This document shows, in pieces, positions 12,392-26,600 of a stretch of 64,000 bases of DNA. Both the position numbers and the translations under genes were made by a program. The stretch's first letter is position 1, and every line of letters begins with the position of its first letter. Under the pieces are notes generated by a model. It saw only the letters and a list, made by a program, of their open reading frames with translations. It made no database searches and was not told the DNA's origin. The stretch comes from Hyposmocoma kahamanoa (lineage: Eukaryota > Arthropoda > Insecta > Lepidoptera > Cosmopterigidae). The stretch is taken from positions 12,223,329-12,287,328 of the forward strand of contig NW_020654422.1 in assembly GCF_003589595.1 (NCBI RefSeq), in the 5' to 3' direction.

Positions 12392-12639
12392 TGTCGCTGG
12401 CGAGGGAGTCTCCGCTGTCGGTCGTTTCGGGCCCCTTATAGGTCCCATGATCACGGTTGACTGGATGGGACATGTAAAGGACCCGAAAATTTTAATAAGA
12501 GTAAGTCAACGACATCATGTAATTGAAGTCTGTGTATAGGTTGTCATTACATTATTATATGTAGACCATACAATTACTACAATATATATAATATACAATT
12601 ATTCTAAATCAGATGTGTGCACATTTTGACATTAATAAT

Positions 12640-14110
12640 TTAATGTCCTAAACAATTTGGTTTCACTCGGAGCCGCTCTACAACCGATGCTGGTGTGGAG
12701 TTGATAAAACATATATTTGATGCATGGGAAGACTCACATGATGTTATTTTATTATTATATTATTAGTATTGGTGTATTCTGTCCTTTCCAAGGCTTTTGA
12801 TTATGTGCACAATGATACTTTAGTCTTCGCCATTATGGTATGGCGGGCCATGACTTCGACGTTCTTAAATGATATTTGTGTGAGAGGGCACAGAGAGTCG
12901 ATGTCAACGACACGAGATCATCAGGATTTGCAATTAGTATGGGCGTCTCTCTAGGATCAATTCTAGGTTCATTTTTGTTTTTAGTTTATGTTAATGATTT
13001 ACCTAGCCTCGTGGAGGGTTTAGAACGTGAGATAATATTGTTTGCTGGTGATATGACCTTATTATTTAAAGTTAAAAGGCACCAGTGTTGCTTTGACGAT
13101 GTGAACAATCCTATGTCTAAAGTAGTAAATTGGTTTGCAGTTAATAGCCTGCACCTTAATAAGAAAAATAAAAATTGTGTAAAATATACCTTTATAATTA
13201 ACCAATGTTAGACAGACGAACACAAACATTATAGTTAGAAACGAAAAATTGAACGTTGTAGATACTGTTATATTTCTAGGTATAACTTAAGATGCTAAAT
13301 TGCAATGGAGTCCACACATAAATAAGTTATCAAAACGGCTCAGCTCTGCAGTGTACGCGATAAAGAAATACGAAAACTTTCAGATGTCGAAACAACTAGA
13401 TTGGTTTACTTCAGCTACTTTCACAGTTTAATGACATACGGCATTTTGCTTTGGAGCAATGCCGCCGATATTAATCGAATCTTTGCCCTGCAGAAACGTA
13501 CGGTTAGGGCAATTTACAAAATCTGGGCCCCAGAGCGTCTGTTAAATTTAAAGAGATTAACACTCTTACACTAACGTCACAGTACATTTGTGAAAATGTT
13601 ATTTATATTCCTAGAGGATGGAAAAAAAAAGTATTATTTGTTTTATGAAAAAAGTGACAGACGTAACATTAATACGAGGAATAAAAATAAACTCGCTGTT
13701 CTTGACAGTCGTCTTCTTAAAGTCTCAAATTCATCTAAGGGACAATGTGTACCTACGCTTTTATAATAAGATTCCGATTGATGTTTAAAATTTGTCATTT
13801 ACAAGCTACAAGGTTTAAAACTATTGCGAAACAAAAACTTTATATTAAAGGTTATTGTACAACTTCTGCGTACTTAAATGACAAAAATCCATGGTAGTGA
13901 CCCGTTTAACTCGTTCAGGTATTCTCGATCTAAGATGTTTAAATTATTGTAATGATAAATGTATTCCAATGTAGGTATATTTACTTTAGAGTTCCTTGGT
14001 CATTCTTCTCAGGGGAATCGGCCTTACGAACCAGCAGTAGAGTTTAATCAGTATGACGATGTCAAGTGTAATTTGCTTACCTATGAAATAAAGACTGTAT
14101 GACTTTGAAA
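12640..14110 (+). mobile_element. Degenerate non-LTR retrotransposon (jockey/CR1-like), RT active site mutated
   Basis: Reading frames with shifts give reverse-transcriptase signatures: QFGF-like start near 12655, SKAFDYVH near 12790, SMGVSLGSILGSFLFLVYVN at about 12936, and FAGDMTLLFK near 13040, where the family has FADD. The catalytic Asp pair is thus broken (D to G). C-terminal conserved stretches follow (WFAVNSLHLN; SYFHSLMTYGILLW near 13410-13460). The tail ends at aaataaagactgtatgactt near 14100. It is dead. The clade assignment between jockey and CR1 is not resolved by eye. Confidence 0.75.
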
Positions 14111-14635
14111 TATTCCTCTCTCGGACCCGGAACCTCTGTATGGTAACCGTTCGACCAGAGGCAATAAAAATAGGTGCATTTTATTTTGGACCATTTATAC
14201 TTAGTTTGGCCCAGTTATTAGGCATAATCAGGATTTATGGCTTTTGGAGTTTGCTCCCTAGACCTAAACCAGGTGCATATTATCATCTAGTTAGCTTTAA
14301 TGTAATCTCCCTGGTTTCAAAAAGTAAAAATACAAAATGGCACGGCGAGAACATTGGTTTGGGCTATTTAAAGCGATCAGCCAAGACATGATTTTAAAAA
14401 TGTGAATATGAGTCGCACGTTATTATTATCGTAATAATGGAACAATGCCATGTAGAGTAAGTACCTATCACTGGTACCGAACAGTAAAATGACTTATGTA
14501 CTCTTTTCAATACTGTTTACTGGTTGCCAGAGCAACGACGGCAGACTTTCTTTATATTATTTTTATAAAAAAGTAAACAGACATCTGTTATATTTTACAA
14601 AATTAATGTAAAGGTATTTTTCTAATTAAGACGCC

Positions 14636-17600
14636 ATGGAAGGTATTAAAGAAGACGCCATACACCACACTGCTCTCAAACTCGCAGAAGAAATAAAAAA
14701 TTTATCAATTTACAAATCCTTTTACAGTGACGTTCAGGTAAGAGTAGACTAATATGTATCACTTGAACATACTCAATATTATATAATTTCCTGCAATAGA
14801 TCAATTTACAATATCTTACAATTTACGAAAATATGTGAGGAAAATAGTGTAAACCGTCACGTCGTCGGTAGGGATTAATTTTACTTGTCTTTTTACCAAA
14901 ACATGTCGACTATTCGGACTTTCAAGTTCTATAAACTTAAATATTAAGGTTACCGCGCGTTACAGAAAATGGTATGTTCGCCAAACGTAAAGAAGGAGGA
15001 TTTCAAACAGACGTTACAACAGGCTATGAAAGAAAAGGGACTCGACACAAAATTAAGGAACACAGTGTTTCATTGGGTGCGCACGCAAACAAAACAAAAC
15101 GTAAGTAGTGTAACATAATAGCAGTTTGTCTGATTTAAATTGATACTATTTGTGTTTAAATACTTTCAGATAACACGTGGACGCTGACTTGTGTGCTTAG
15201 TTAATATTCGCTATATGAGTACGTAATACTCAACTGAATTGGTACATTTGAAAACCATCTTTTTATAGTTGCCTCACACGCAGCACATATTCGGCTACTT
15301 CCCACATTGTCTTATCATACTGTACCTACCTACAATTCACACGTTCAAGTACACGTTCTTACAACCAAGAACAAAATAATTTATTACTAAATTTAGAAAC
15401 ATTTATTCTATTTTAGGATCCCATTGCATGTTTAACAAAAGCAAGTGCCCAATGGGAGAAACGCATACATAAATCTCTCAACTCGATGTGCTCTGACCTC
15501 GAGACCTCATTGGCCAAGATAAGGCCCCAGAGTGAGAAGGAAGAACTAGCAGAAAAGTGGAATGAACTTAGCACTTACAATTTAGGTAAATTCTTGGAAC
15601 AAATTCTGTTGCTTGCTGTATGAGTATGTTTAAGAATTCTTTTGGAAAGAAGACAAAACTAGGTAAAATAATTAGTAAGTAGGGGAACGTGGGGTATTGG
15701 GAGCCCGCGGGTAATGAGAACGGTGTTAAACTGGACTTTCCCAATGCTCGTATTTGTGCAAACGGCACTCCTATATCTTCGTTAACGTTTGACAAGATTC
15801 GAGTCCCGTGGGCGCCCCTGTAGAACCCCGCGTTTAGTCGTATGAGAGGGTTGTGTGTTTTTCGCTACGCACTTATAAAATTGGCTAAATTTCATCATCC
15901 CAGGTAGGCATTAAAATGCATAGATACTACATTGTATTTACACTAGCTATGTCACCATATCTATCAAATTTTAGAAGTTATGCTTGAAATCACAATAAAA
16001 ACAGAAATGTTTTTACTGTTTTATTCCTTTTTCAATTCGATGTTACGCGGGTAATGAGAGCTATTTGGCTCTCCTTACCCCATTGCAATATTCACTGGAT
16101 ATTTCTTTAACACTTTCTTGTTTATTTTCATTACTTTTTAACTTATATATATATTTTATTACTTTAATTTTTTTTCAGACTGATTATATATAATGGCTCC
16201 CATTTGACATACGGGATTCTTACCGGCTCCCATTTCACGAACTGTGGGGTAATGAGAGCGAATGACATGTTTTAGTTTTTTCTTTTTTAACCAAATATTT
16301 TATTTTAATTTCACATTTTTTCTGTGATTATCTAGTACCCAGATATGTGAAGCGTACGTTCATAACTAATACAAATTTAAATTATCTAAATTATGACTTT
16401 TATTGTCAGTTTTCCTTAGTAGGCTCCCATTCCCCCACGCTCCCCTACGTAAGTTTTTTTTTTTGACAATTTAACAAAGACACCGGTATTTACGTATATT
16501 TCAGATTTATCAAAATACAGACCAGTATACGCACCAAAAGATTTTCTGGAAGTACTGTTAACATTATCTGGATACATACCATACACACGAGAGTAAGTTT
16601 TTTGGGTGCCAAACAACCACGTCTATGAGGTTTGTTGTCTTGTCTGAAACTATGGAGTTCGACTCTATCTAGGGAACTTATGAATAATAAGGGAACTCTA
16701 CGAGTATCCACCTGAGTAATAAAATTTGAGTGCCCAGAACACCAACATCAGAATATAGCTGAAAAAAATTGTTGGTACAAACGAGAATCAAATCGAGAAA
16801 CTACCCATTATGATATTCAGGATCTGACTGCAGAGCCTTCTGTTGTAAACTTTTACGTAAAAACAAATTTAAACTTTTTTTCAGAGATGAACCTAAATGG
16901 GAGTTCGCGCATTTACCTTTACAAGTTAAGACATTAGATCATTTGGTAAGAGAAAGTAAATTTCATTTTCACTCTAAAATTGTAATACAAATAATTGCAG
17001 TACAGAGTACTAAAAGAACCGACCTCAAATAACGTGGAATTACATATAATTACCTAGTTTTATTGAAATGGGTTACCAGAAAGTGCGCAAACCCGGATTG
17101 ATCCCTAGTTCGCCACTATACGGGACTTGACACAGGAGATAACAAAAATCGGTTCTCAATACTCAAAGTGTATTGAGAGAGAAAAGCGCCTGGAGAATAG
17201 CAAAATCAAAATAAATAAAATTTAGGAGCTATTTATAAAAATGAATCTCCATTCGTGAACAGCCACCCTTAGAGGTGGATGATTTTCTTTAAAATTAAAT
17301 GGGACCACTATGGAGGTACCCTCTTTACAACAAAAAAATAAATCATGAAAATCGGTTCACAAACACCGAAGTTATCGCGTAACATACATTCAAAAAAAAA
17401 CACAGTCGAATTGAGAACCTCCTCCTTTTTTTGAAGTCAGTTAAAAAACATTTATTTTTCAATTATATTCAAATAGTTGCCACATTGAGGCGATAAACGC
17501 TGGTTCGAATCCAGCTTGCTGATTTTGGAATGTCAAAAGTTTCCGATCGGCCAGTTGTGAGTCGCAATTATGCCCCTCGACTCGGAAGAGACGCAATTTC

Positions 17601-20600
17601 CGGTCGGGAGAGGAAAACAAAATCAAGCTACAGGAGGATCGAAGGAATTTTTCTTTGTGTTTGTTCGTTCTTTGTATCAATAATATTATTATTACAAACT
17701 AGTGGAGTTTTTTCACAATAAATAGATTAATGTCTTGGTGATAAAAACATGATAATATTCAATAAAAATAAAATATTATAATCAACTACTTATATTATTT
17801 AAGTATTTATAATGCGTAGCTACAGAAAAAACTCCCTGGGATAAAATACAAACTGGTATTTCAAGTACCATCTAGAAAGCCCAGAAATAATATTGTATCT
17901 ATACAATACCTAGTTGATGTTTCGGAATACGTTACAACTGAATTTTATTCTTTCAGCGCAAAGTATTCACAGAATGGGCGAATGGAGAACCGTTACTAGG
18001 TGTCAACCCCAATATGCCGAGCACAGTCACTGCATTCGCGTCATTAGAAGTTGAACGTATAGGCTTGGGGGAAAGAGTGGCAACGTTGGGGTACGCTCCT
18101 GTCATACAGGAGTTTTTGAAGAAGGGATGCCCGCAGTGCTTGAGAGCGAAACTTTGGGCGCAAGTTTTGGGTGCTGATGTCAAGAATCACGTAAGAACCG
18201 CATAATACCTATTACGAAATACGATAATTTTATACCTTCCAATGGTAGAAGCTAAGGGCGCGTTGCGCCTTCAAATTGGTCGCTTGCAGAATCACTGCAG
18301 TGTCGCAATTGTGTCTGTATCGCTTCAATAATTCTTAGTTCACTTACGACTGGGCTTCCAAAATTTCATACTTTTTGAGCGCATGGCCTCACTCGTGTCT
18401 CGTACCTAGTTCGATCAATGCCAAATTTGGACATAGGTTTCAACAAACCTTTTTCTAGTAATTAATCACGACACTTAAATAATACTTTGACTTTCGCTCG
18501 ATAGTTTTTTTTTTGTTGAAAACCATGCGTGTTTTGAGGATTATCGAATATTCATAATATATTATTTTAGTTAGTAATATAAAATTTAATACTACATAAA
18601 GAAAACAAGATACATTAGTGAGTCATAAAAGCTTTCGCGTAAAATCGTGTGAGCATGGTGTATGCAATACACGGCTTTATTGTTACTAATATAAAATTTA
18701 CGACTGCAAAAGAGGTGCGCGCGTGTCATGACAGTGGCGCTGCAACTGCGTTTCTAAATATTCGATGAAAATTAGTAATGGCGCGTTTCTATAATCGTCT
18801 AATTTAAAAGTGCCCTTAGGGTGAAAATTCTATCTTCAAATGTGATGTAATGTTTTCAGCAAGTAGCGTACTTCAACCAGTTAAAGAAAAGTGTATTAGA
18901 AGTGGACCTGATGATCGACAAACTGATATTCAAAGACGTGCAGTTAACAGCTTCCAATGATGATCAGTACTTCGTTTTTGAGGACCTTTTGTATCAGGCA
19001 AGCTAATCTTTTTGCTTCCACCGCCTCACTAGCGCTGTGTAGAGGTAACGGGGCGATTCGCCGTATTGTATTGTTTAGGCATTGACTTGAACGTTACGAT
19101 GACAACATTATAATTGGTTACAATACCGTTTGATAGAATACTGCAGGCGCTGATGGTCACTTTTATTGCCGCGAATTACTACTCGTCCTTCCTACATCTA
19201 CACGATGACGGGGAAAAGAAAAACTATCGTCCAATAATTGGCCACCCTAAAACACATGGTTAAATTTAAGGGGAGCTCATGACAAATAGACAGAACCTAA
19301 TACAAAACTGCTGATAACGGAACATATATGCTGCGGATAAGTCTATATTTTATCAACCTCAATTAAAAACCACTGTCATTAATTTATTACCGACAGGTGA
19401 TGCTCTGCTTTTCCCGCGACTGCGATGTAATGCATCAGCTCAAAGGCAACATCGGCAACCCTCTCACGGTCACCATTAAGGGCAAGCAGCCCTCACCCGA
19501 AAGCGTCAACGTCTTCCCGCCCAGTGGTATCATCCCATTTCACGGATTCACTATGTATGGTGAGAAACTTAAAGATTTACTTACATGATAGATATGTCAG
19601 TAATCTACCACGAAAAGAAGACAATAGTGTTCTTTTCATCAAACGAATTAGTTTTAATACCTACTATCATAATTTTTTTCAGCTTTCAGGGTACAGCAGT
19701 CTATGAATTAAATAAATACAAATAGTCATGTACCAAATAGTACAATAAATTACTTATAGAATCTATTGAATGTTTCGCTTGGAAATGCAGGATTACAAAT
19801 TTCGTCACATACTTTTTTGTAATGAAATACAAACTTTTTACAATTCTACGTTATATTCTAACTTTTCTAGAAGAAAAACCTGTAGATGTCATAAAATAAA
19901 ACAATTTGTCAGAAAAAATAACATACAATACGGCATAGCTTTCTTTCATATTTTTCAGAAAATGTTATTAACACAGTGACCTACAAAATTAAAAATATAA
20001 TTTAGGTATTAAGTTCTTAAATAAAATATACAGAGTATGGGTTTCAAAGGGGAAAAACTTATGTTAGATATCGCAGTGTTTTCGATTTCTTATTTCACGG
20101 CGTATAAATTAATGTCCATGTATATCAAACGATCTCAAAACATCGACGGTCCAGTGAGAGTAGAGAAATAAAGTAAGTGCTTTTATTGAGAAAGTTTTAA
20201 ACCAGAAAATAAGATACAATGAGGTATGATAGGAAGTTCAGCTTTACTTGATGGTGAGCTCTATTTCCTTATTTAAATTCTAAGTGGCAAATCAATTATG
20301 AACGTTCGTTAGTTTAGCTAGCATGGTCCCAAATACTCTTTATTCTATTGGAATTTCGACAGGTTTCTAGGCGCCATCTCTCTTTTAAGGATTTGTTTAC
20401 AGTATCCATCAAATTTCGGTATTCACGTTGAAATTATCGCGTGACGAGATTTTTACAATCCTGGAAGATTTTGAAAGATGCCAAATTAAATATAAATTAT
20501 TTCTTTTAATGTCTTTCAGCCACTCCATTTTGCTACTTGTATGATGATCCAGTACAACTGTACTACACATTCCGGGCGTTCTACATCCGTTATTGGCACA

Positions 20601-23600
20601 GACTGCATTATATTTCTACACATCCACAGGTGAGTATTTTTTATAATAGTCACCGTAATAGCCTTATTGTGGTTCGCTCAGCGGTCAAGTGCTTTGGACA
20701 TTGTCTTGGAAACCCTTTTTGCGTACGCATCTTCTACGCAGGTTGTCTGTGATTGTTTTGAATTAGATTTAAGTTTTTAATATTTCTTGTCACGACGAGT
20801 TACAGAAAAAACACATTGTTTTCCTCGTAACGATAACTCATGTTATTTTTACTTTTGTCGAGACTTTGTGGCACAGAAAAGACTCCTGTCTTTACACATT
20901 GTTTATAAACTAATATTTATAATATAACTAAGGCCCGCATAAACTGGTATTTATAATAAACTTTTGTAAATGTGGTTCAATTTCGATACATTTCTGAAAG
21001 TTCAGTTTCTACTTAAAATAGAGGATTGCTTTTCTTACCTTGATACGTCTTAATACAGTTCCTATTACGAAAACAATTCTTTTTTATACTTTTTTCAGTA
21101 TATGCCAATCGATGAACATAATTGTAAGTTTGTATCGAAGGATATAAGGACCATTCTCATTTCTGCAATTTTTTTTGTACATGTGTATTAAAAATTATAT
21201 ACCTACTTGCATTACTAAGTCAATTCCTATTTAAAAATAATCGAGGTAGTTTATATTAATATGATTTTTATTTATATTTACATAATATAAATATTTATTT
21301 AAACTATCATTAAGAAAGTGACGAAAATGCGTAGGCATCACGTCATGTCGTGTGCAAAGTCCATTTACAATGATTGTATCATTGTAAATGGACACACAAA
21401 ATTAAATATATTTATTTGTAAGAAATAATCTATATTATTTTACGATAATACATAGAATAAACTTTCTAAAAAACACTAAATAATTACAACATAAATAAAA
21501 TAATGGATTCAAAATATTTCATAACGTTTGTACATGAAAAAATTGTCACCTCCATGCATAAACTTATTGAACGCAGCCATAATTTATTAAATCAGTCAAC
21601 GCAGTTTCTGAACAATTACAGACAACGAACACAATGTCATCTTGAAAGTTTTTGACAGTTTGCCACTTCCGGGATAATAGTTTTGGCGCACTGACCTTTA
21701 AGGTACGATTTTTCAAAAATTAGCCTGCTACTTTAGTCACTTATGTGGATCATTCATATTATTTTATTCAATTAAGATCTATCAGATATCGTAAAATTAT
21801 GAGCTATTATAACCGTCATCTAGGCATTTCATCGTATTTTATAACTAAAAAATGAGGTCACGGAAAAACGGTGTTTAAGTTTAAAATATCACCTCCATAG
21901 ACGTCACCCACGTGGATTACCGTTATCCATGGAGGCGACACAATTTCTATGGAAGTGACAATATAATAATGGACGCTCTTTATTAACTTAAATAATATCA
22001 ACGCAATTAATTTGATTTCAATATACTTTAGTAGATAATTATGGCGCCCACGAAAACATGCCCGGAAGAGATAGACGTAAGAAACAGAATGCGATCGGGA
22101 AAAAATATAAAAGTAGGTACGTTTCAGAAAGCGAAAAGGAGAGAATAATAAGTATTATCTATTGATCAAATGTCAGAAAGAAAACAGAGAAAGGAATGGC
22201 GTAAGAGGCTAGAAATTCGCAGAGATAACGTGACATGACGTGTATTGAATGCCATTGCATGGCGTCGAGCTAATGGTGACCAATGGCGACGCGGAGCATG
22301 CGTCCTGAAACCTATCGATGCATCCTTAAGGGTGCCGAGGCATTCATTATACTGCCGTGGCATCCATAAGGTCGCCGAGGATCCATAAGGCTGCCGAGGC
22401 ATCCCTAAAACTGGCGAGGCATTCCGGAGGCTGAAGGCTCGGCATGCCTAAGCATATCGCAGCTTCATTTTGCAGCTACGATCATTATCACTAAAATTGC
22501 CTTTAGTACTCCAAGAGTAAAAATTAGATAATATAAAAATGTCACATCATAACTTATTTTGCATTTTCCCAAAAAGTAAAAATTTTGTGTTGACCACTTT
22601 CATTCTAAAGGTGCGAAGTGTTAAGTAAATAATAGAGATTATAAAATCTATTATTAGACATACTGGTACCCCATGTGACCTGATATCAAAAACTGATTAA
22701 AAGACTCCTTTAGTGTTCCAAAAAAAAAAAATAATAATATAGAATTTACATAATTGAATATACCTAATATTTTAAAAAGCCCAAAATTTAATAAGTATCT
22801 AAGTGATTACGTAAATAAAGATAATTAAGTAAAAAGTACGTTTTATTCAACATTAAACTTTAATATGTCATCACCATGGACTTGTGTCACTTCCTTCCGT
22901 GGAGGCGTGTTTTCGTTTTTCCTTTTTGTCATGAAAACTACAGTGATAAATGATAATACACACATCAAAAAAGTCTAGGGATCAAGTACGTTTAAGAGTA
23001 TTGCTGCAATTAGGGTTAATTATATTAACTTTTTTGTATCGCTATTGATACTTTTTAGTTAGTTTTAACATTTAAATAAGGAATATTGTTTAAAATTCGA
23101 TAATAAGAAGAAAATCGATTGTCAATGTGGTTTTGTATAAAAATGAGTTATAGCGTTTTGACAAAATCATTACAATATCTGCATCGGAACCGAAACAATT
23201 TACATTATTATGGAGAGACGACATCATTTAACCCGAGAAGTGATGATGCGAGCCGTCGGAATATTGGAAGCTGGTTCCAGGCAACGTGCTGTGGCTTTCA
23301 CTCTTAACACTACACAGAGCGTCATAAGTCGCCTCTGGACGCGCTATCGCATGACGGGCAGCGTGGCCGAGCGACATGGAGGACGATCTCGCATCACGAC
23401 TCGCAGACAGGACCGGTATATCCAAAATACTGCTCGACGGAATCGTACCATGACCGCCATGATGTTGGTTACGAGGCTCCACAGCTCCTCAGGCTTGCTA
23501 ATAAGCGATCAAACAATCCGAAATCGTTTACGTGAAGTGGGTCTGCGATCCCGAAGGCCGCTCAGAGTTCCACCTATTGCAACCCTGCAATCGCAGGACC

Positions 23601-26600
23601 CGTTTACGATGGGCTCGCAAACACAGAAACTGGGTGGAAGAAGACTGGCGCTATGTGTGCTTTTCGGATGAATCCCGCTTCGGTATGAGACCGGATACAA
23701 GACGTACTCGAGTTTGGAGAACATCTGGACGTCATGAACGTTTGAGATATTGTCAGGAAGTTCATCCATATGGTGGGGGAACAATAATGATATGGGCCGG
23801 TATTTGGATCGGCGGAAGAACCGATCTCGTTTGGATCAGGGGTAACCTCAATGCTCAAGTTTACGCAGAGAGGATTGTTTCAGATGTTATCATCCCTTTG
23901 CGAGGCCAGTTGGGTGATTCATTTCAACTAATGCATGACAACGCACGTCCACACACGGCTAGAGTCGTAACACGCATTCTTGCCGAAGCTCGTATCAACG
24001 TTCTGCCGTGGCCTGTTCAATCGCCAGACCTCAATCCAATTGAGCACGCATGGGATATGCTTCAAAGAAGAGCTGTGCCGAGTATGCATACCGTACATAC
24101 TCTACAACAATATTTTGACTTGTTACAAAACACATCGGCGGCCATTCCTCAAAGTGATTTTGATGAACTCATCTTAAGCATGCCAAATCGCTGTATTTGT
24201 GTGATTCGTGTTAATGGTGGAAATACAGATTATTAATTTTCTTATCTTTACAATAAAAATGAGCAAAAATCATCATTTTCGCCATTTTTTTGTCATTTAA
24301 TTGACGCCGTTAATTTGAGTTTTTTCCCACAATTTGCAAAAACATCAATTTTAGTTTATTTTAATTAAATATAGGGGTAAGCGGTTAAATAAAACATAAG
24401 CATTAAAGTAAGAAGTCGTCCTGGAAGACTGGATTTGGTAAATATTGCTTAAATAATTTTTATTTCAAACATATTCACTTGATCCCTAGACACTTTTGAT
24501 GTGTGTAGTTGGATTCTTAAGTGAAACATATTGTAGGATACGGTACCTTTCTTTTAAGACTACTTTGAATCATATCGAAAAACATTGTTTTTTTTAAATT
24601 ATTTTAAGTCCGTTTTTGAGAATGGCCCGTAAACGGTTTTCGGAAATTTTTAGTCGTGATTTTCGACAATTTTTAGTCGTATTGTTTTTTAAAGACGATG
24701 TGCCGTTTAAAGCTGGTTTCCCACCTACGGCGCATAGTTTCACGGGCCGCGCCGTGCACCAACGCTTGCACCAACTCGCCGTGGGAAGCGAGATCGCACC
24801 AATGCGCGCGCCGTGGGGAAAAGGCCGCCCGAGCGCGCACGTGGCGTGCTCGCCTGTGGTCGCCTATTCTGATCCCCCACGAATCGGTGACTTTTGGCGC
24901 TCATTCATTATTTGACAACGTTCAAATGATTCAAATTAAAGTCCGTAAAACAAACTACGTACGTTCAATTAATAAAATCTTAACAACTTACCTCGACGCT
25001 CTTATTGAATTATGACATGTACCAGTTTCTTTTGTTTTTTTTCTGTGCCTTATTCCAGCGTGACCATGGTCGAGTTTTTGAAATTTGACTAGCCAGAAAT
25101 AAGTTGCTATTTAGTCGGTTCTAGTCGTAAAAAACTAGATTTAGTCGGTCCGTCGTTCAAAAGTTAGAAGGGCTACTTCTAAAATTTCGCCACTAGAACT
25201 GACTAATTCACGACTATTTCTGGGTGCAGTCAGCTAAGCTAGGAGCTGAGGTTCTCGAGATCCAAAAATGGTGCCGCCGAATTAGCTTATTTCAGCGTGG
25301 ACAGTAAAACACCTTAATGACTTCAAAACGGCGTAACGACTAAGTCTAGTTTTTTACCACTAAATCACGACTTTTTTTAGTGTAATCAGATCTAAGCTAG
25401 GTGTTGTAAAAAAGGTGTTGTGGTTCTCGAGATTGAGAAATGGTGCCACTGGAATAAGCTTATTCCAGCGTGGCAGTAAAACACCCTTATAAGTTAAACT
25501 AGGACCGACTAAATCTAGTTTTTTGCGACTTGAACCGACTAAATAACGACTTTTTTTCTGGCTAGTCAAATTTCAAAGACTCGACCATGGTCACGCTGGA
25601 ATAAGGCACACCTTTTTTTAATCAAGTATGTCGTATCCACTGCATAATACAAAAGTGGCTGCAGAAGTAGCTATGCCTTCTGTATACGACATTTTCGAAT
25701 GGTAGCTCAAACCAGACAAAATTGGTGAAATTACAGGAACATGGGACTTGTCAACTTGTGTCTCAGAGTGGGCAGTGCACCTGAGATTTTTGCGATTTAA
25801 AGCTCTGCGTGGCACTGCAACTGTTACGGACAGGCATATAGCTTACCACCAGGAGCACGACTTGTTCGACTCTTGACTTGATATTATAATAAAAAAATAG
25901 ACTAAATTAATAAATCGACTCGTCCGAAGAACTGAGTCTCATGTGATTATACAGCGAAAATATAATAAATATACATAATCTCGTTATTCAAAATAAGGCC
26001 AATCGATAGGTGTTTTCAGAATTTTGATATCTTATTTCGTTTCGGAAATATAAAATCGAACAACATTCGGTCTGATACCCACGGCGAAGAACAACGAACG
26101 AAATGTACATACAATGCTCTGAGAATAAGCAGTCTTACACATAGGCCTTTGTTCTACGGATGAGTCGAATTATACTAAGCTCTTGACAAATACTAGAATG
26201 CGCGACTGCCGCCCGTTCTCACCCGTGGCGCGAGCTCGTCCATTTAATTCGACGCGGTGCACACTGGTCGGAATTGAGATCGTCCCTTACATAGGAATTT
26301 AAAAAAATGAAGTACTGTTTTTCTTTTTGCAACCTGTCGATTGTTTCTGAAAATGACATAAAACCGAACAGTTTAATTAAACCTATTTCACCGCTCAATA
26401 CAACGAAGTAGTCTTAAACATTTTAAATGTATGAAAACGGAAACTTCATTTAAAATAGCTCATTACTGTTAAGCTGTGTAGCTGTAGAGTTAAAACTTAT
26501 TAGATATTGTTACTTGGTCGATAGTGGCAATAGTGGTTCCATATGACTTTTGACCTTGACCCCGCGAATCCCCTTTCAAAATATGGTTTAATAAAAAAAT

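Noticed and set aside
14140..14391. 83-codon plus-strand frame just before the TBC1D19-like gene
   Set aside because: No family resemblance and no splice link to exon 1; it follows directly on a LINE tail.
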